Below, in pieces: positions 35,539-47,440 of a stretch of 64,000 bases of DNA (position 1 is its first letter; each line of letters starts with the position of its first letter). Both the position numbers and the translations under genes were made by a program. Under the pieces are notes generated by a model. That model made no database searches. It saw nothing but the letters and a program-made list of their open reading frames with translations, and was not told the origin of the DNA. This DNA comes from Pseudomonas graminis (lineage in GTDB: Bacteria > Pseudomonadota > Gammaproteobacteria > Pseudomonadales > Pseudomonadaceae): NCBI RefSeq assembly GCF_013201545.1, contig NZ_CP053746.1, positions 4,850,501-4,914,500 on the forward strand. The letters run 5' to 3'.

Positions 35539-36720
35539 TCAGAGCGGCAACGAAACCCGAAACATCGACCCCGCCCCTTCCTCGCTCTCGACACTGATCC
35601 GCCCGCCATGAGCACTGACGATCTGATCGGAAATGAACAACCCAAGGCCGAGGCCGGCCACCGCATGACTGGCAGCAACACGCTCGAATTGCTGAAAAAT
35701 GCGCTTCTGATTTTCCGGACTGATCCCGATCCCGTGATCGCGCACCTCGATCCGCGCCTCGCCTGCCTCGCTGTACACCCGCAACTCGATCGGCTTGCGC
35801 GCGCCGTAGCGCAACGCATTGGTGAGCAGATTCGCCACCACCTGCTCGATGCGAAACTCGTCCCACACGCCAATCACCGGCGCCGTGGCGTGCAACGTCA
35901 CCACACTGCTGGCGGCAGCGATCTGCGCCGAATAGCTTTCCACCAGATTGACCACCAGCTCCGACAAATCGAAGGGGCTGGTACGAATCGACAGCTTGCC
36001 CGTTCGAATCCGCGACACGTCAAGCATGTCCTCGATCAGGCGAATCAGGCTCTGGATTTGCCGCTCATCGCGGTCGACCATGGCCCGGAGTTTCTCCATG
36101 GTGAACGCCGACGCATTGTCCTTGGCCAGATGCAGCTTGCGTAGCTGGGTTTCCAGAATCAGCCCGTTGAGCGGCGTGCGCACTTCGTGGGAAACGATCG
36201 ACATGAAGTCATCGCGCATGCGAACCGCACGCTCCAGCTCGCTCTGCGTCGATTTCAGCTCGCGCATCAGCGCTTCCTGCTCTGCGCGGCTGCGTTCCAG
36301 CTCCTCAAGCTGCTGCTTGAGGGCCTTGCGCTGGCGGTACAAATCGACGAAGACGTTGACCTTGCTCTTTACCGCATGAATATCGAGGGGCTTGTGCAGG
36401 AAATCGACTGCACCGCTTTCATAACCCTTGAACGCGTAATTCAGCTCGCGCCCGGCAGCACTGACAAACACGATGGGAATGTTCTTGGTCTTCTCGGTGC
36501 TGCGCATCAGCTCGGCAAGTTCGAAGCCGTTCATCCCTGGCATCTGCACGTCGAGAATCGCCATCGCAAACTCGTGTTCAAGCAGCAGCGACAGGGCCTC
36601 GTCCGCAGACAACGCCTTGAACACCTGACGGTCCTCACGCTTGATCAGCGCTTCGAGGGCGAGCAGGTTCTCCGGCAGATCATCCACGATCAGCAGTTTG
36701 GCTTTGATATCACTCAGCAT
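35539..36720 (-). CDS. Receiver-histidine kinase hybrid (REC-coiled coil-HisKA-HATPase)
   Basis: 393 residues, with no membrane helix. An N-terminal receiver domain carries Asp57 in AMAILDVQMPGMNG and FLHKPLDIHAV. A coiled coil spans about 125-168. HisKA has His178 in SIVSHEVRTPLNGLIL, and the ATPase domain has NLLTNALRYG, DHGIGISPENQ and GLGLGLFIS. Such REC-first kinases are usually controlled by phosphotransfer from another kinase. Its start overlaps the cheB stop by 7 bases, so it is the last gene of the hybrid kinase-cheR-cheB run. Confidence 0.9.
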   Translation of the reverse strand: MLSDIKAKLLIVDDLPENLLALEALIKREDRQVFKALSADEALSLLLEHEFAMAILDVQMPGMNGFELAELMRSTEKTKNIPIVFVSAAGRELNYAFKGYESGAVDFLHKPLDIHAVKSKVNVFVDLYRQRKALKQQLEELERSRAEQEALMRELKSTQSELERAVRMRDDFMSIVSHEVRTPLNGLILETQLRKLHLAKDNASAFTMEKLRAMVDRDERQIQSLIRLIEDMLDVSRIRTGKLSIRTSPFDLSELVVNLVESYSAQIAAASSVVTLHATAPVIGVWDEFRIEQVVANLLTNALRYGARKPIELRVYSEAGEARIEVRDHGIGISPENQKRIFQQFERVAASHAVAGLGLGLFISDQIVSAHGGRISVESEEGAGSMFRVSLPL

Positions 36721-37331
36721 GCAATTCGTTCCAGCTCGACAAGCAAGGACCCGATGTCGGGCAAAGGCAATAGAAAATCCGGCGTATGAAGAGCAAGCGC
36801 CGCTTCCGGCATGGTCCGCGCGAGCGACCGGGCCGGGTCCTGGACCACGGTCAGACCGCCGTACTCCTTGATTCGTGCCATCCCGCGCGCGCCATCGCTG
36901 TTGGCACCGGTCAACAACACACCGGCCAGCCGATCACCATAGGCGTCTGCGGCCGATTCGAACAGGATGTCGATGCTCGGGCGCGAATGATGCACCCGTT
37001 CCTCCTGGCTTAGGGACAGGCTCAGATCGTTCTCGATGGAGAGGTGATAACTGGGCCCGGCAAAATACAGCGTGCCGGGCTTGATGGTTTCTTTGTCGTC
37101 CGCTTCCTTGACCGGTATCGCCAGGTTCGCCGCGAACACCTCGGCCAGATGGCTGCGACGCTGATCCGGCACGTGCAGCACCGCGAGGATCGGCAGCCGA
37201 TATCCTCTGGGCAATGTACGAAAAATCTTCAGCAGGGCTTCGACACCACCGGCCGACGCGCCCACCACAATGGCGTCCACCGCCGGGAGCGCGGGCGGCT
37301 CCGGGGTGGTGTCAGGGAACGACGTTCTCAT
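36714..37331 (-). CDS. cheB: CheB-type methylesterase without receiver domain
   Basis: The ATG at 37331 overlaps the cheR stop (ATGA), giving 205 residues. Only the catalytic domain is present: Ser26 in VVGASAGGVEAL, His53 in AVLHVPDQRRS and Asp146 in LTGANSDGARG form the CheB triad. The domain removes methyl or amide groups from glutamates of chemoreceptors. The N-terminal receiver that normally controls CheB is missing and may be replaced in trans by neighbouring receivers. No methyl-accepting receptor is encoded nearby. Confidence 0.9.
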   Translation of the reverse strand: MRTSFPDTTPEPPALPAVDAIVVGASAGGVEALLKIFRTLPRGYRLPILAVLHVPDQRRSHLAEVFAANLAIPVKEADDKETIKPGTLYFAGPSYHLSIENDLSLSLSQEERVHHSRPSIDILFESAADAYGDRLAGVLLTGANSDGARGMARIKEYGGLTVVQDPARSLARTMPEAALALHTPDFLLPLPDIGSLLVELERIAC

Positions 37332-38155
37332 GATTTGCGGTAGATCCGCTCGAGTTTGACCAAAGGATCGAAGTGGCCCTTGTACCCGGAGAAGTCCAGG
37401 GTCTCCTTGCTGCCCAGCACGAGAAACCCGCGATGGCACAGGGACTCGTGAAACAGCCCGAAGGCGCGGTCCTGCAGCTTCTTGTTGAAATAAATCAGCA
37501 CATTGCGGCAGGAGATCAACTGGGTTTCGGAGAACACGCTGTCGGTCGCCAGGCTGTGATCGGCGAAGGTCACGTTTTCGCGCAGGGTCTTATCGAAAAT
37601 CGCGTAATCATAGGCAGCGGTGTAGTACTCCGAAAACAGCCGCTTGCCGCCGGCTTTGAGGTAGTTCTCGTTGTAGCCGCGCATGTTTTCCATGGAGAAG
37701 ATGCCTTGCTTGGCTTTTTCCAGGGAATTGGGGTTGATGTCAGTGGCGTAGATGATCGTGCGTTCGAGCAGGCCCTCCTCCCGCAGCAGGATGGCCATTG
37801 AATAGACCTCCTCCCCGGTGCTGCAGCCGGCAATCCAGATCTTCAACGACGGATAGGTCTTCAGCAACGGCACGACCTCCTCGCGGATCGCCAGGAAGTG
37901 CGTCGGATCGCGGAACATCTCGCTGACCGGAATCGTGAGGAACTGCAAAAGCTGCATAAAGGCAGAGGGGTCATGCAGCACCCGCTCCTGCAACGCGGAA
38001 ATGGTCTTCAGTTCAAACTGACGCAATGCATGGGCAACCCGACGCTTCACCGAGGCGCCTGAGTAATCGCGAAAATCGTAGCTGTACTTCAAGTAGATCG
38101 CTTCGATCAGCAAGCGCAACTCGATATCGGCGTCTCTCTCAAGGTGCATCAGCAA
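37328..38155 (-). CDS. cheR: CheR-type protein-glutamate methyltransferase
   Basis: 275 residues. The N-terminal helical domain (YDFRDYSGASVKRRVAHALR) is followed by the SAM-binding fold with IWIAGCSTGEEVYSMAILL, ATDINPNSLEKAK, and SETQLISCRNVLIYFNKKLQ. CheR methylates glutamates on receptors or receptor-like scaffolds. It lacks the C-terminal pentapeptide-binding TPR extension of some CheRs. Coupled to cheB and 42 bases after the large hybrid kinase gene. Confidence 0.92.
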   Translation of the reverse strand: MLMHLERDADIELRLLIEAIYLKYSYDFRDYSGASVKRRVAHALRQFELKTISALQERVLHDPSAFMQLLQFLTIPVSEMFRDPTHFLAIREEVVPLLKTYPSLKIWIAGCSTGEEVYSMAILLREEGLLERTIIYATDINPNSLEKAKQGIFSMENMRGYNENYLKAGGKRLFSEYYTAAYDYAIFDKTLRENVTFADHSLATDSVFSETQLISCRNVLIYFNKKLQDRAFGLFHESLCHRGFLVLGSKETLDFSGYKGHFDPLVKLERIYRKS

Positions 38156-38197
38156 AACTCTGTCGGGCAGCGGGCGTGGTCAATTGATCCGATTCAC

Positions 38198-41707
<3,510 letters not shown>

Positions 41708-41975
41708 CGCGAGGGCTCAGGCGGATTCGTCTAAACGACGGAGTTTGCCGCAAATCTCGACAAAAACTCCAGCTTCCGACGTACAAGGTTGAATTTTCTC
41801 ACATTACAGAGAGACTAATTCGGCCGGAACTGTACATTTGAGTGCAGCTTAATAGCTACTACACTCGTTTGAATCGTGTTGTTGCGGCGCGGAAGTTGGC
41901 ACAATTGCGCCCCCAGCGAAACGCTGTACACCCAATGCCGTGCGATGCGCTCCCTGCCCAATTAAGGAACCTGCC

Positions 41976-42338
41976 ATGTCCGATTCACCCCGCACGATTC
42001 TGGTGGTCGAAGATGACAACATCGTCCGGATGTTGATTGTCGACGTCCTCGAAGAGCTTGAGTACACCGTGCTGGAAGCGGCCGACGCCGCCGAGGCGCT
42101 TGCGGTTCTGAACAACGCTGACCAGACCATTGACCTGATGATGACCGACCTGGGCCTGCCCGACATGAACGGTAAAGATCTCGCGAATCGGGCGCGTGAA
42201 ATTCGCCCCGACATCCCGGTGCTGTTCGCCAGTGGCTACGCGGATTCCGTCGATGTGCCAGAAGGCATGCACAACATCGGCAAGCCGTTTTCCATTGATC
42301 AGCTGCGTGACAAGGTAAAGGGCATTCTTGGCAACTGA
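41976..42338 (+). CDS. Stand-alone receiver-domain protein
   Basis: 120 residues from the ATG at 41976 with AAGGA upstream. Acidic residues EDD (12-14), phosphoacceptor Asp58 in IDLMMTDLGLPDMNG, FASGYADS and NIGKPFSID make a complete CheY/FixJ-type receiver without output domain. It is divergent from the hybrid kinase operon (268-base shared promoter region), so it is a likely phosphorelay partner. The 3' end overlaps the glycosyltransferase frame by 11 bases. Confidence 0.9.
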   Translation: MSDSPRTILVVEDDNIVRMLIVDVLEELEYTVLEAADAAEALAVLNNADQTIDLMMTDLGLPDMNGKDLANRAREIRPDIPVLFASGYADSVDVPEGMHNIGKPFSIDQLRDKVKGILGN

Positions 42339-43641
42339 ACAACCGGCGCAGCCCACCCCGATCCATGTGCTGATCATTGGCTACGTCTGGCCCGAGCCGC
42401 GATCGTCTGCGGCCAGTGGCCACGTCATGCAACTGATCGACTGTTTTCTCGAACAGGGCTGGCAGATCACCTTCGCCAGCGCGGCCACCGAAGGCGAGCA
42501 CAAGGCCGATCTTGGGGGGCTGGGGATCACCGAAGTCACCATTACCCTCAATCACGGCAGTTTTGATGCCTTTATCAGTGAGCTGCAGCCTGACGTGGTG
42601 TTGTTCGACCAGTTCCTGATGGAAGAGCAATTCGGCTGGCGGGTAGAGAAGCATTGCCCGAACGCGATCCGCCTGCTTGAGACTTCCGACCTGCAGAGCC
42701 TGCGCCACGCCCGTCATCAGGCGGTCAAGGAACGGCTGGACGGTAAGCCCGATGCTGATCTGACCGGTTATTTTCAGACGTCGCAGGATCAACTGTTCAC
42801 GCGAATGGCGTCCACTGACCTGGCCCAGCGCGAGGTCGCCGCGATCCACCGCAGTGACCTGAGCCTGATGGTGTCCGACGTCGAAATCGAGTTGCTGACC
42901 CAGGCATTTTCAGTGCCTGCTGCTCAGCTCCATTGGGTACCGTTGCTTGTGCGAGAGAACCACACGGCGCCCGCCAGCCCGCGTGGATTCGAAGAACGTG
43001 CGCACTTCATCACCATCGGCAACTTTCGCCACGCACCGAACTGGGATGCGGTGCTGTGGCTGAAAAACACCGTCTGGCCGCTGATCCGCGCGCAATTGCC
43101 GGCAGCTCAGCTTCGTGTGTATGGCGCGTATACGCCGCCCAAGGCTGCAGCACTGCATAATGCTGCCCAGGGGTTCCACATCATGAACTGGGCTGAAGAC
43201 GCGTTGGAGGTGATGGGTGCGGCGCGGGTTTCCCTGGCGCCGCTGCGATTCGGCGCGGGGATCAAGGGCAAGATCATCGACGCCATGGTCTGCGGCACAC
43301 CTACCGTGACGACGCCCATCGGTGCCGAAGCCATGCACGGCGAGCTGTCCTTTCCCGGCGCGGTGGCCTGTGATGCCCAAGGGCTCGCCGACGCCGCCGT
43401 CAGCCTCTACACCGATCAGGCACGCTGGGAACGGGCGCAACGGGACGGCTGGCACCTGCTGCCGGCGCGTTACAGCCATGATCGCCATTGCGCCGCGCTG
43501 ATCGAACGCATCCTTGCGCTGCGGGAGACGCTACCGGCCCATCGCACGGCCAACTTCACGGGCACCATGCTTCGCCATCATCAGCACAAGAGCACGCAGT
43601 ACATGTCGCAGTGGATCGAAGCCAAGAACAAGAACACCTGA
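42328..43641 (+). CDS. Family GT4-like glycosyltransferase
   Basis: 437 residues if read from the TTG at 42328, which overlaps the receiver gene by 11 bases and has AAAGGG upstream; no nearby ATG fits. The N-terminal Rossmann half starts HVLIIGYVWPEPRSSAASGHVMQLI. The C-terminal half has HFITIGNFRHAPNWDAVLWL and the donor-binding APLRFGAGIKGKIIDAMVCGTPTVTT typical of GT4 enzymes. The sugar and acceptor are unknown. Coupling to a receiver protein suggests a surface polysaccharide or modification under control of the adjacent phosphorelay, which is inference. Confidence 0.8.
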   Translation: MATEQPAQPTPIHVLIIGYVWPEPRSSAASGHVMQLIDCFLEQGWQITFASAATEGEHKADLGGLGITEVTITLNHGSFDAFISELQPDVVLFDQFLMEEQFGWRVEKHCPNAIRLLETSDLQSLRHARHQAVKERLDGKPDADLTGYFQTSQDQLFTRMASTDLAQREVAAIHRSDLSLMVSDVEIELLTQAFSVPAAQLHWVPLLVRENHTAPASPRGFEERAHFITIGNFRHAPNWDAVLWLKNTVWPLIRAQLPAAQLRVYGAYTPPKAAALHNAAQGFHIMNWAEDALEVMGAARVSLAPLRFGAGIKGKIIDAMVCGTPTVTTPIGAEAMHGELSFPGAVACDAQGLADAAVSLYTDQARWERAQRDGWHLLPARYSHDRHCAALIERILALRETLPAHRTANFTGTMLRHHQHKSTQYMSQWIEAKNKNT

Positions 43642-43643
43642 AG

Positions 43644-43661
43644 CGTTTTGTCTAAAAAACG
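43644..43661. terminator. Possible bidirectional terminator between glycosyltransferase and cobF
   Basis: CGTTTT-GTCTAA-AAAACG is a short AT-rich hairpin between the convergent stops at 43641 and 43652, overlapping the cobF stop. The stem is weak. Confidence 0.3.
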
Positions 43662-44413
43662 GCGCGGCGCAGCAGATAGGTGTCCATGATCCAGCCCTTC
43701 TGCGCCCGCGCTGTTTCACGCGCCTGACGTATCTGCGCGCTCACTTCGCGCAGCGGGCCTGAAATGAGCATCTCGTCAGGGGTGCCGAGATAAGCCCCCC
43801 AATAGATGTGCAGCGCTTCGTCGATAAACCGCTCGAAGGTGCAGTGGGCGTCGAGCATCACCACGCTGTTGCTGATCTGCGCACCCTGCTCCGCCGCAAG
43901 CTCTCGCCCAGTGGTGATGTGGATCGGCTCACCAATGCGATTCAGGCCGATGCGATGCCCGGCGGCCAGCGCCTGCACGCTGGTGATGCCGGGGATGACC
44001 TCATAGCCAAATGACTCCCGGCCGCGGGCCAGCACCTGATCGAGAATCCGCATCGTACTGTCGTACAGCGCCGGGTCGCCCCACACCAGAAACGCCCCGG
44101 TCTGGCCCGCCTTTAGTTCATCGGTTATCAGTTGCTCGAACAGCACGGCGCGCTGCTCGTGCCAGTGCTCGATGCCGCTGCGATAAGACGACGAATCGTC
44201 CTTGCGCCGGGGATCGCTCACCTGCACCAGACGATAGTCACGCCCCTCGATGTAGCGCTCGCAAATGTCCCGGCGCAACGCCAGCAGGTCATCATTGGCG
44301 TAGCCCTTGTCGAGGATGAAAAACACCTGGGTACGGTTCAGCGCCTTGATCGCCTGAACGGTGATGTGCTCGGGATTGCCTGCGCCGATGCCGATCACGA
44401 GGATTTTTTTCAT
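43652..44413 (-). CDS. cobF: Precorrin-6A synthase (deacetylating)
   Basis: The ATG at 44413 gives 253 residues. The tetrapyrrole-methylase fold is shown by KKILVIGIGAGNPEHITVQAI at the start, FLVWGDPALYDSTMRIL, and YEVIPGITSVQALAAGHRIGLN. The longer N-terminal insert DKGYANDDLLALRRDICERY separates CobF from other precorrin methylases. It methylates precorrin-5 at C1 with loss of acetate in aerobic cobalamin synthesis. No other cob gene is in the window, which is usual for Pseudomonas. Confidence 0.88.
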   Translation of the reverse strand: MKKILVIGIGAGNPEHITVQAIKALNRTQVFFILDKGYANDDLLALRRDICERYIEGRDYRLVQVSDPRRKDDSSSYRSGIEHWHEQRAVLFEQLITDELKAGQTGAFLVWGDPALYDSTMRILDQVLARGRESFGYEVIPGITSVQALAAGHRIGLNRIGEPIHITTGRELAAEQGAQISNSVVMLDAHCTFERFIDEALHIYWGAYLGTPDEMLISGPLREVSAQIRQARETARAQKGWIMDTYLLRRAVF

Positions 44414-44540
44414 GGGGTGGCGGCTCTCTGGAGGCGTTCGCGGAAGGGGCACCAGCGTATCGGGTTGTTGAGGGGTATGGTTAGTCCACTGCGCAGCTGA
44501 GCGTCAAGCCGCAGCATTGATGGCGCCCACTCTGGCCTAT

Positions 44541-44790
44541 TCCCGGCTGAAGCCGGTCCCACTGAACACCGCGGTCCCCTAGTAGGACTGGCTTTAGCCG
44601 GGAAAGCATCGGACGTCACTCCGCTGAATTGAGGGTGCTCAAAACGGCCTCTTCCCGGCTGAAGCCGGTCCCACTGAACACCGCGGTCACATAGTGGGAC
44701 CGGCTTTAGCCGGGAAAGCGTCGGGCGTCACACCGCAGAAATGATGGTGCTCAAAACGGCCTCTTCCCGGCTGAAGCCAGTCCCACTGAA
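44541..44790. repeat. Tandem array of a 112-bp BIME unit
   Basis: TCCCGGCTGAAGCCGG begins at 44541, 44653 and 44765, an exact period of 112. Each full unit has one forward REP, CCACTGAACACCGCGGTC, an inverted REP (CCGGCTTTAGCCGGGAAAG form) and a spacer with GGTGCTCAAAACGGCCTCT. There are two whole units and the start of a third, in the gap between cobF and mtlR. The units differ at few positions, so the duplication is recent. Confidence 0.9.
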
Positions 44791-44888
44791 GTCACGCATC
44801 CATCTGCATCTGTTTAAAGCCCGCATCTGTATTCCGCCCAGCAAATAGTGCACATTAGCCCCACGCCACTCTCCAGATCGGCACTCGC

Positions 44889-45794
44889 ATGACCAAAACA
44901 ACAAGAGTCACCGACCCTTCCTACGAGTTGATGGACGACCACAATGGGCTGTCGATCATCTACCGCGAGCACGGTTTTCCCTGCCCGCTGGTGCGCTGGC
45001 ATTTCCACAAGGAATACGAGCTGCACCTGATTGTTGCCAGTTCCGGCAAGGTCTTCGTCGGCGATTACATCGGCAATTTCTACCCTGAGACGCTGTTTCT
45101 CACCGGCCCCAATCTTCCGCACAACTGGATCAGTCAGATCGAAGAAGACGAGGTCATACCAAAGCGCGACATGCTGGTGAATTTCACCGAAGAGCTGCTC
45201 GAAAGCGGCAATCAGGTGTTCGCCGAACTCAAGGCCCTCGCGCCGTTGCTCGACCGCGCGCAATACGGCATCGAATTTCGCTGCAAGCGAACGATCCGCC
45301 AGGCCACCAAATTGATGCAAAAGATTGCCGACACCACTGGCATGACGCGCCTGGGTCATTTCTTCATCCTGTTGGAATTGCTGGCCGCCAGTGACGATTT
45401 CCAGCTGTTGTCCGGTACCACTGCGTCGCAACTGTCGGATGATCACGCCGTGGAGCGCACCAACAAGGCGGTGGAATACATCTTTACCCACTACGCCCGC
45501 GAACTGCCGCTGGAAGAAGTGGCGGACTACCTGGGCATGAAGCCCACCTACTTTTCCCGCGTGTTCAAGCAAGCCACCGGGCGCTGCTTTGTGGAATTCG
45601 TCAACCGCTTGCGCATCAGCAAGTCCTGCGAACTGCTCGCCGATGGCGACCGGCCGGTGACTGACGTCTGCTTCGAGTCGGGTTTCAACAACATCTCCAA
45701 TTTCAATCGACGCTTCCAGAAGCTCAAAGGCATGACCCCCTCCCACTATCGCCGCCTCGCCGTACAGCGCCTGACCGAACAAAACCTGTACTGA
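44889..45794 (+). CDS. mtlR: MtlR, AraC-family activator of the mannitol operon
   Basis: 301 residues, the length of P. fluorescens MtlR. The N-terminal cupin-like sensing domain (WHFHKEYELHLIVASSGKVFVGDYIG) is followed by two helix-turn-helix motifs at about 200-290 (LPLEEVADYLGMKPTYFSRVFKQATG and RPVTDVCFESGFNNISNFNRRFQKLKG). MtlR activates mtlEFGKDYZ in the presence of mannitol, sorbitol or arabitol. It is transcribed in the same direction 242 bases before mtlE, which leaves room for a separate operon promoter. Confidence 0.93.
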   Translation: MTKTTRVTDPSYELMDDHNGLSIIYREHGFPCPLVRWHFHKEYELHLIVASSGKVFVGDYIGNFYPETLFLTGPNLPHNWISQIEEDEVIPKRDMLVNFTEELLESGNQVFAELKALAPLLDRAQYGIEFRCKRTIRQATKLMQKIADTTGMTRLGHFFILLELLAASDDFQLLSGTTASQLSDDHAVERTNKAVEYIFTHYARELPLEEVADYLGMKPTYFSRVFKQATGRCFVEFVNRLRISKSCELLADGDRPVTDVCFESGFNNISNFNRRFQKLKGMTPSHYRRLAVQRLTEQNLY

Positions 45795-45979
45795 TTCGTT
45801 ACCCCTTCGCACCCTTCAACTACGCTGGAACTGCCCCGCACCATGCGCGGGCGCAGTTCTACGACGTGGCCGGCTGAATTCCAGGTGCAAAAAAGTATCA
45901 GTTCAAGTGCGCCGCAGGATTTGTCAACCAGCGCGTACAAGGCTGTAATCAGCTGACATTCTTCCTGGCCTCCGGAAGA

Positions 45980-45993
45980 AACAAAAACAATAA
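45980..45993 (+). promoter_or_regulatory. Candidate Crc/Hfq catabolite-activity motif in the mtlE leader
   Basis: AACAAAAACAATAA contains overlapping AAnAAnAA motifs 43 bases before the mtlE ATG. In Pseudomonas such A-rich motifs bind Hfq with Crc and repress translation when preferred carbon sources are present. Location in the leader of a sugar-alcohol operon fits, but it is not adjacent to the ribosome site. Confidence 0.45.
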
Positions 45994-46036
45994 CCAAGCT
46001 TCTGACGTCAGCCTTGGCGCAGAAGAGGAGTGATAA

Positions 46037-47359
46037 ATGAAGACCTCTGCAAATGTTCTCCTTGCCGGTACCTGTCTGACCCTCCTGTCTCTCTGCACCA
46101 CCGCCACAGCCGGTGAAGTCACCATCGCGACCGTCAACAACAGCGACATGATCCGCATGCAGCGGCTGTCGAAGACCTTCGAAGAACAGCACAAGGACAT
46201 CAAGCTCAAGTGGGTCGTGCTGGAAGAGAACGTGCTGCGTCAGCGCCTGACCACCGACATCGCCACCAAGGGCGGCCAGTTCGACGTGCTGACCATCGGC
46301 ATGTACGAAGCCTCACTCTGGGGCGCCAAGGGCTGGCTCAAGGAAATGAACGACCTGCCTGCGTCCTACGCGCTGGACGACGTGTTTCCTTCGGTACGCG
46401 ATGGCTTGTCGGTTGATGGCAAACTCTTCGCCCTGCCGTTCTATGCAGAAAGCTCGATCACCTACTACCGCAAAGACCTGTTCAAGGCCGCCAGCCTGAC
46501 CATGCCGGAGCGTCCGACCTGGACGCAGATCTCCGAATTCGCCGACAAGCTCACCGACAAGTCCAAGGAACAGTACGGGATCTGCCTGCGCGGCAAGGCC
46601 GGCTGGGGCGAGAACATGGCGCTGATCACCACCATCGCCAACTCCTTTGGCGCGCGCTGGTTCGACGAACAGTGGAAGCCGCAATTCGACCAGCCTGAGT
46701 GGAAAAACGCCCTTAACTTCTACACCAACGTGATGAAGAAAGACGGCCCTCCCGGCGCCTCCAGTAACGGCTTCAACGAAAATCTCGCGCTGTTCAACAG
46801 CGGCAAATGCGCGATTTGGGTCGACGCCAGCGTCGCGGGCTCGTTCGTCACCGACAAGTCCCAAAGCAAAGTGGCCGACAGCGTAGGCTTCACCTATGCG
46901 CCGCACGAAGTTACCGACAAGGGCTCGGCGTGGCTGTACTCGTGGGCACTGGCGATCCCGACCAGCGCGAAGAACGACAAGGACGCGCGCGCCTTCACCG
47001 AATGGGCGACGTCCAAAGAGTACGCTGCGCTGGTCGCCGAGAAAGACGGCGTGTCCAACGTGCCACCAGGCACCCGCGCCTCGACCTACACAGATGCGTA
47101 TAAACAAGCCGCGCCGTTTGCCAACATCACCCTGGAATCCCTCAAGGCCGTGACGCCGAAAACGCCCACTTTGAAGCCGGTGCCGTACGTGGGCATCCAG
47201 CTGGTGACCATCCCCGAGTTCCAGTCGATCGGCACCTCGGTCGGCCAGCAGTTCTCCGCGGCACTCGTGGGTACCTCCAGCGTGGATCAGGCATTGACCA
47301 GCGCGCAAAGCGTGGCCGAGCGTGAAATGAAGCGCGCGGGTTACCCGAAAAAGGGCTGA
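46037..47359 (+). CDS. mtlE: MtlE, periplasmic polyol-binding protein
   Basis: 440 residues from an ATG with AGAGGAG upstream. Signal peptide ANVLLAGTCLTLLSLCTTATA, then a family 1 solute-binding fold (EVTIATVNNSDMIRMQRLSKTFE; FALPFYAESSITYYRKDLF; NSGKCAIWVDASVAGSF). It delivers mannitol, sorbitol or arabitol to the MtlFGK transporter. First structural gene of the operon. Confidence 0.93.
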   Translation: MKTSANVLLAGTCLTLLSLCTTATAGEVTIATVNNSDMIRMQRLSKTFEEQHKDIKLKWVVLEENVLRQRLTTDIATKGGQFDVLTIGMYEASLWGAKGWLKEMNDLPASYALDDVFPSVRDGLSVDGKLFALPFYAESSITYYRKDLFKAASLTMPERPTWTQISEFADKLTDKSKEQYGICLRGKAGWGENMALITTIANSFGARWFDEQWKPQFDQPEWKNALNFYTNVMKKDGPPGASSNGFNENLALFNSGKCAIWVDASVAGSFVTDKSQSKVADSVGFTYAPHEVTDKGSAWLYSWALAIPTSAKNDKDARAFTEWATSKEYAALVAEKDGVSNVPPGTRASTYTDAYKQAAPFANITLESLKAVTPKTPTLKPVPYVGIQLVTIPEFQSIGTSVGQQFSAALVGTSSVDQALTSAQSVAEREMKRAGYPKKG

Positions 47360-47440
47360 CACCCGCTGCTTGAAGGCGGCAGGTGCTGAGTGCCTGCCGC
47401 ACACGTTCACGCTCACGCGTTTGCCCGGTTCGGAGTCAAC

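Noticed and set aside
44541..44790. Possible CRISPR array from regular spacing
   Set aside because: The 112-base period repeats whole REP pairs, and the intervening DNA is also repeated, not unique.
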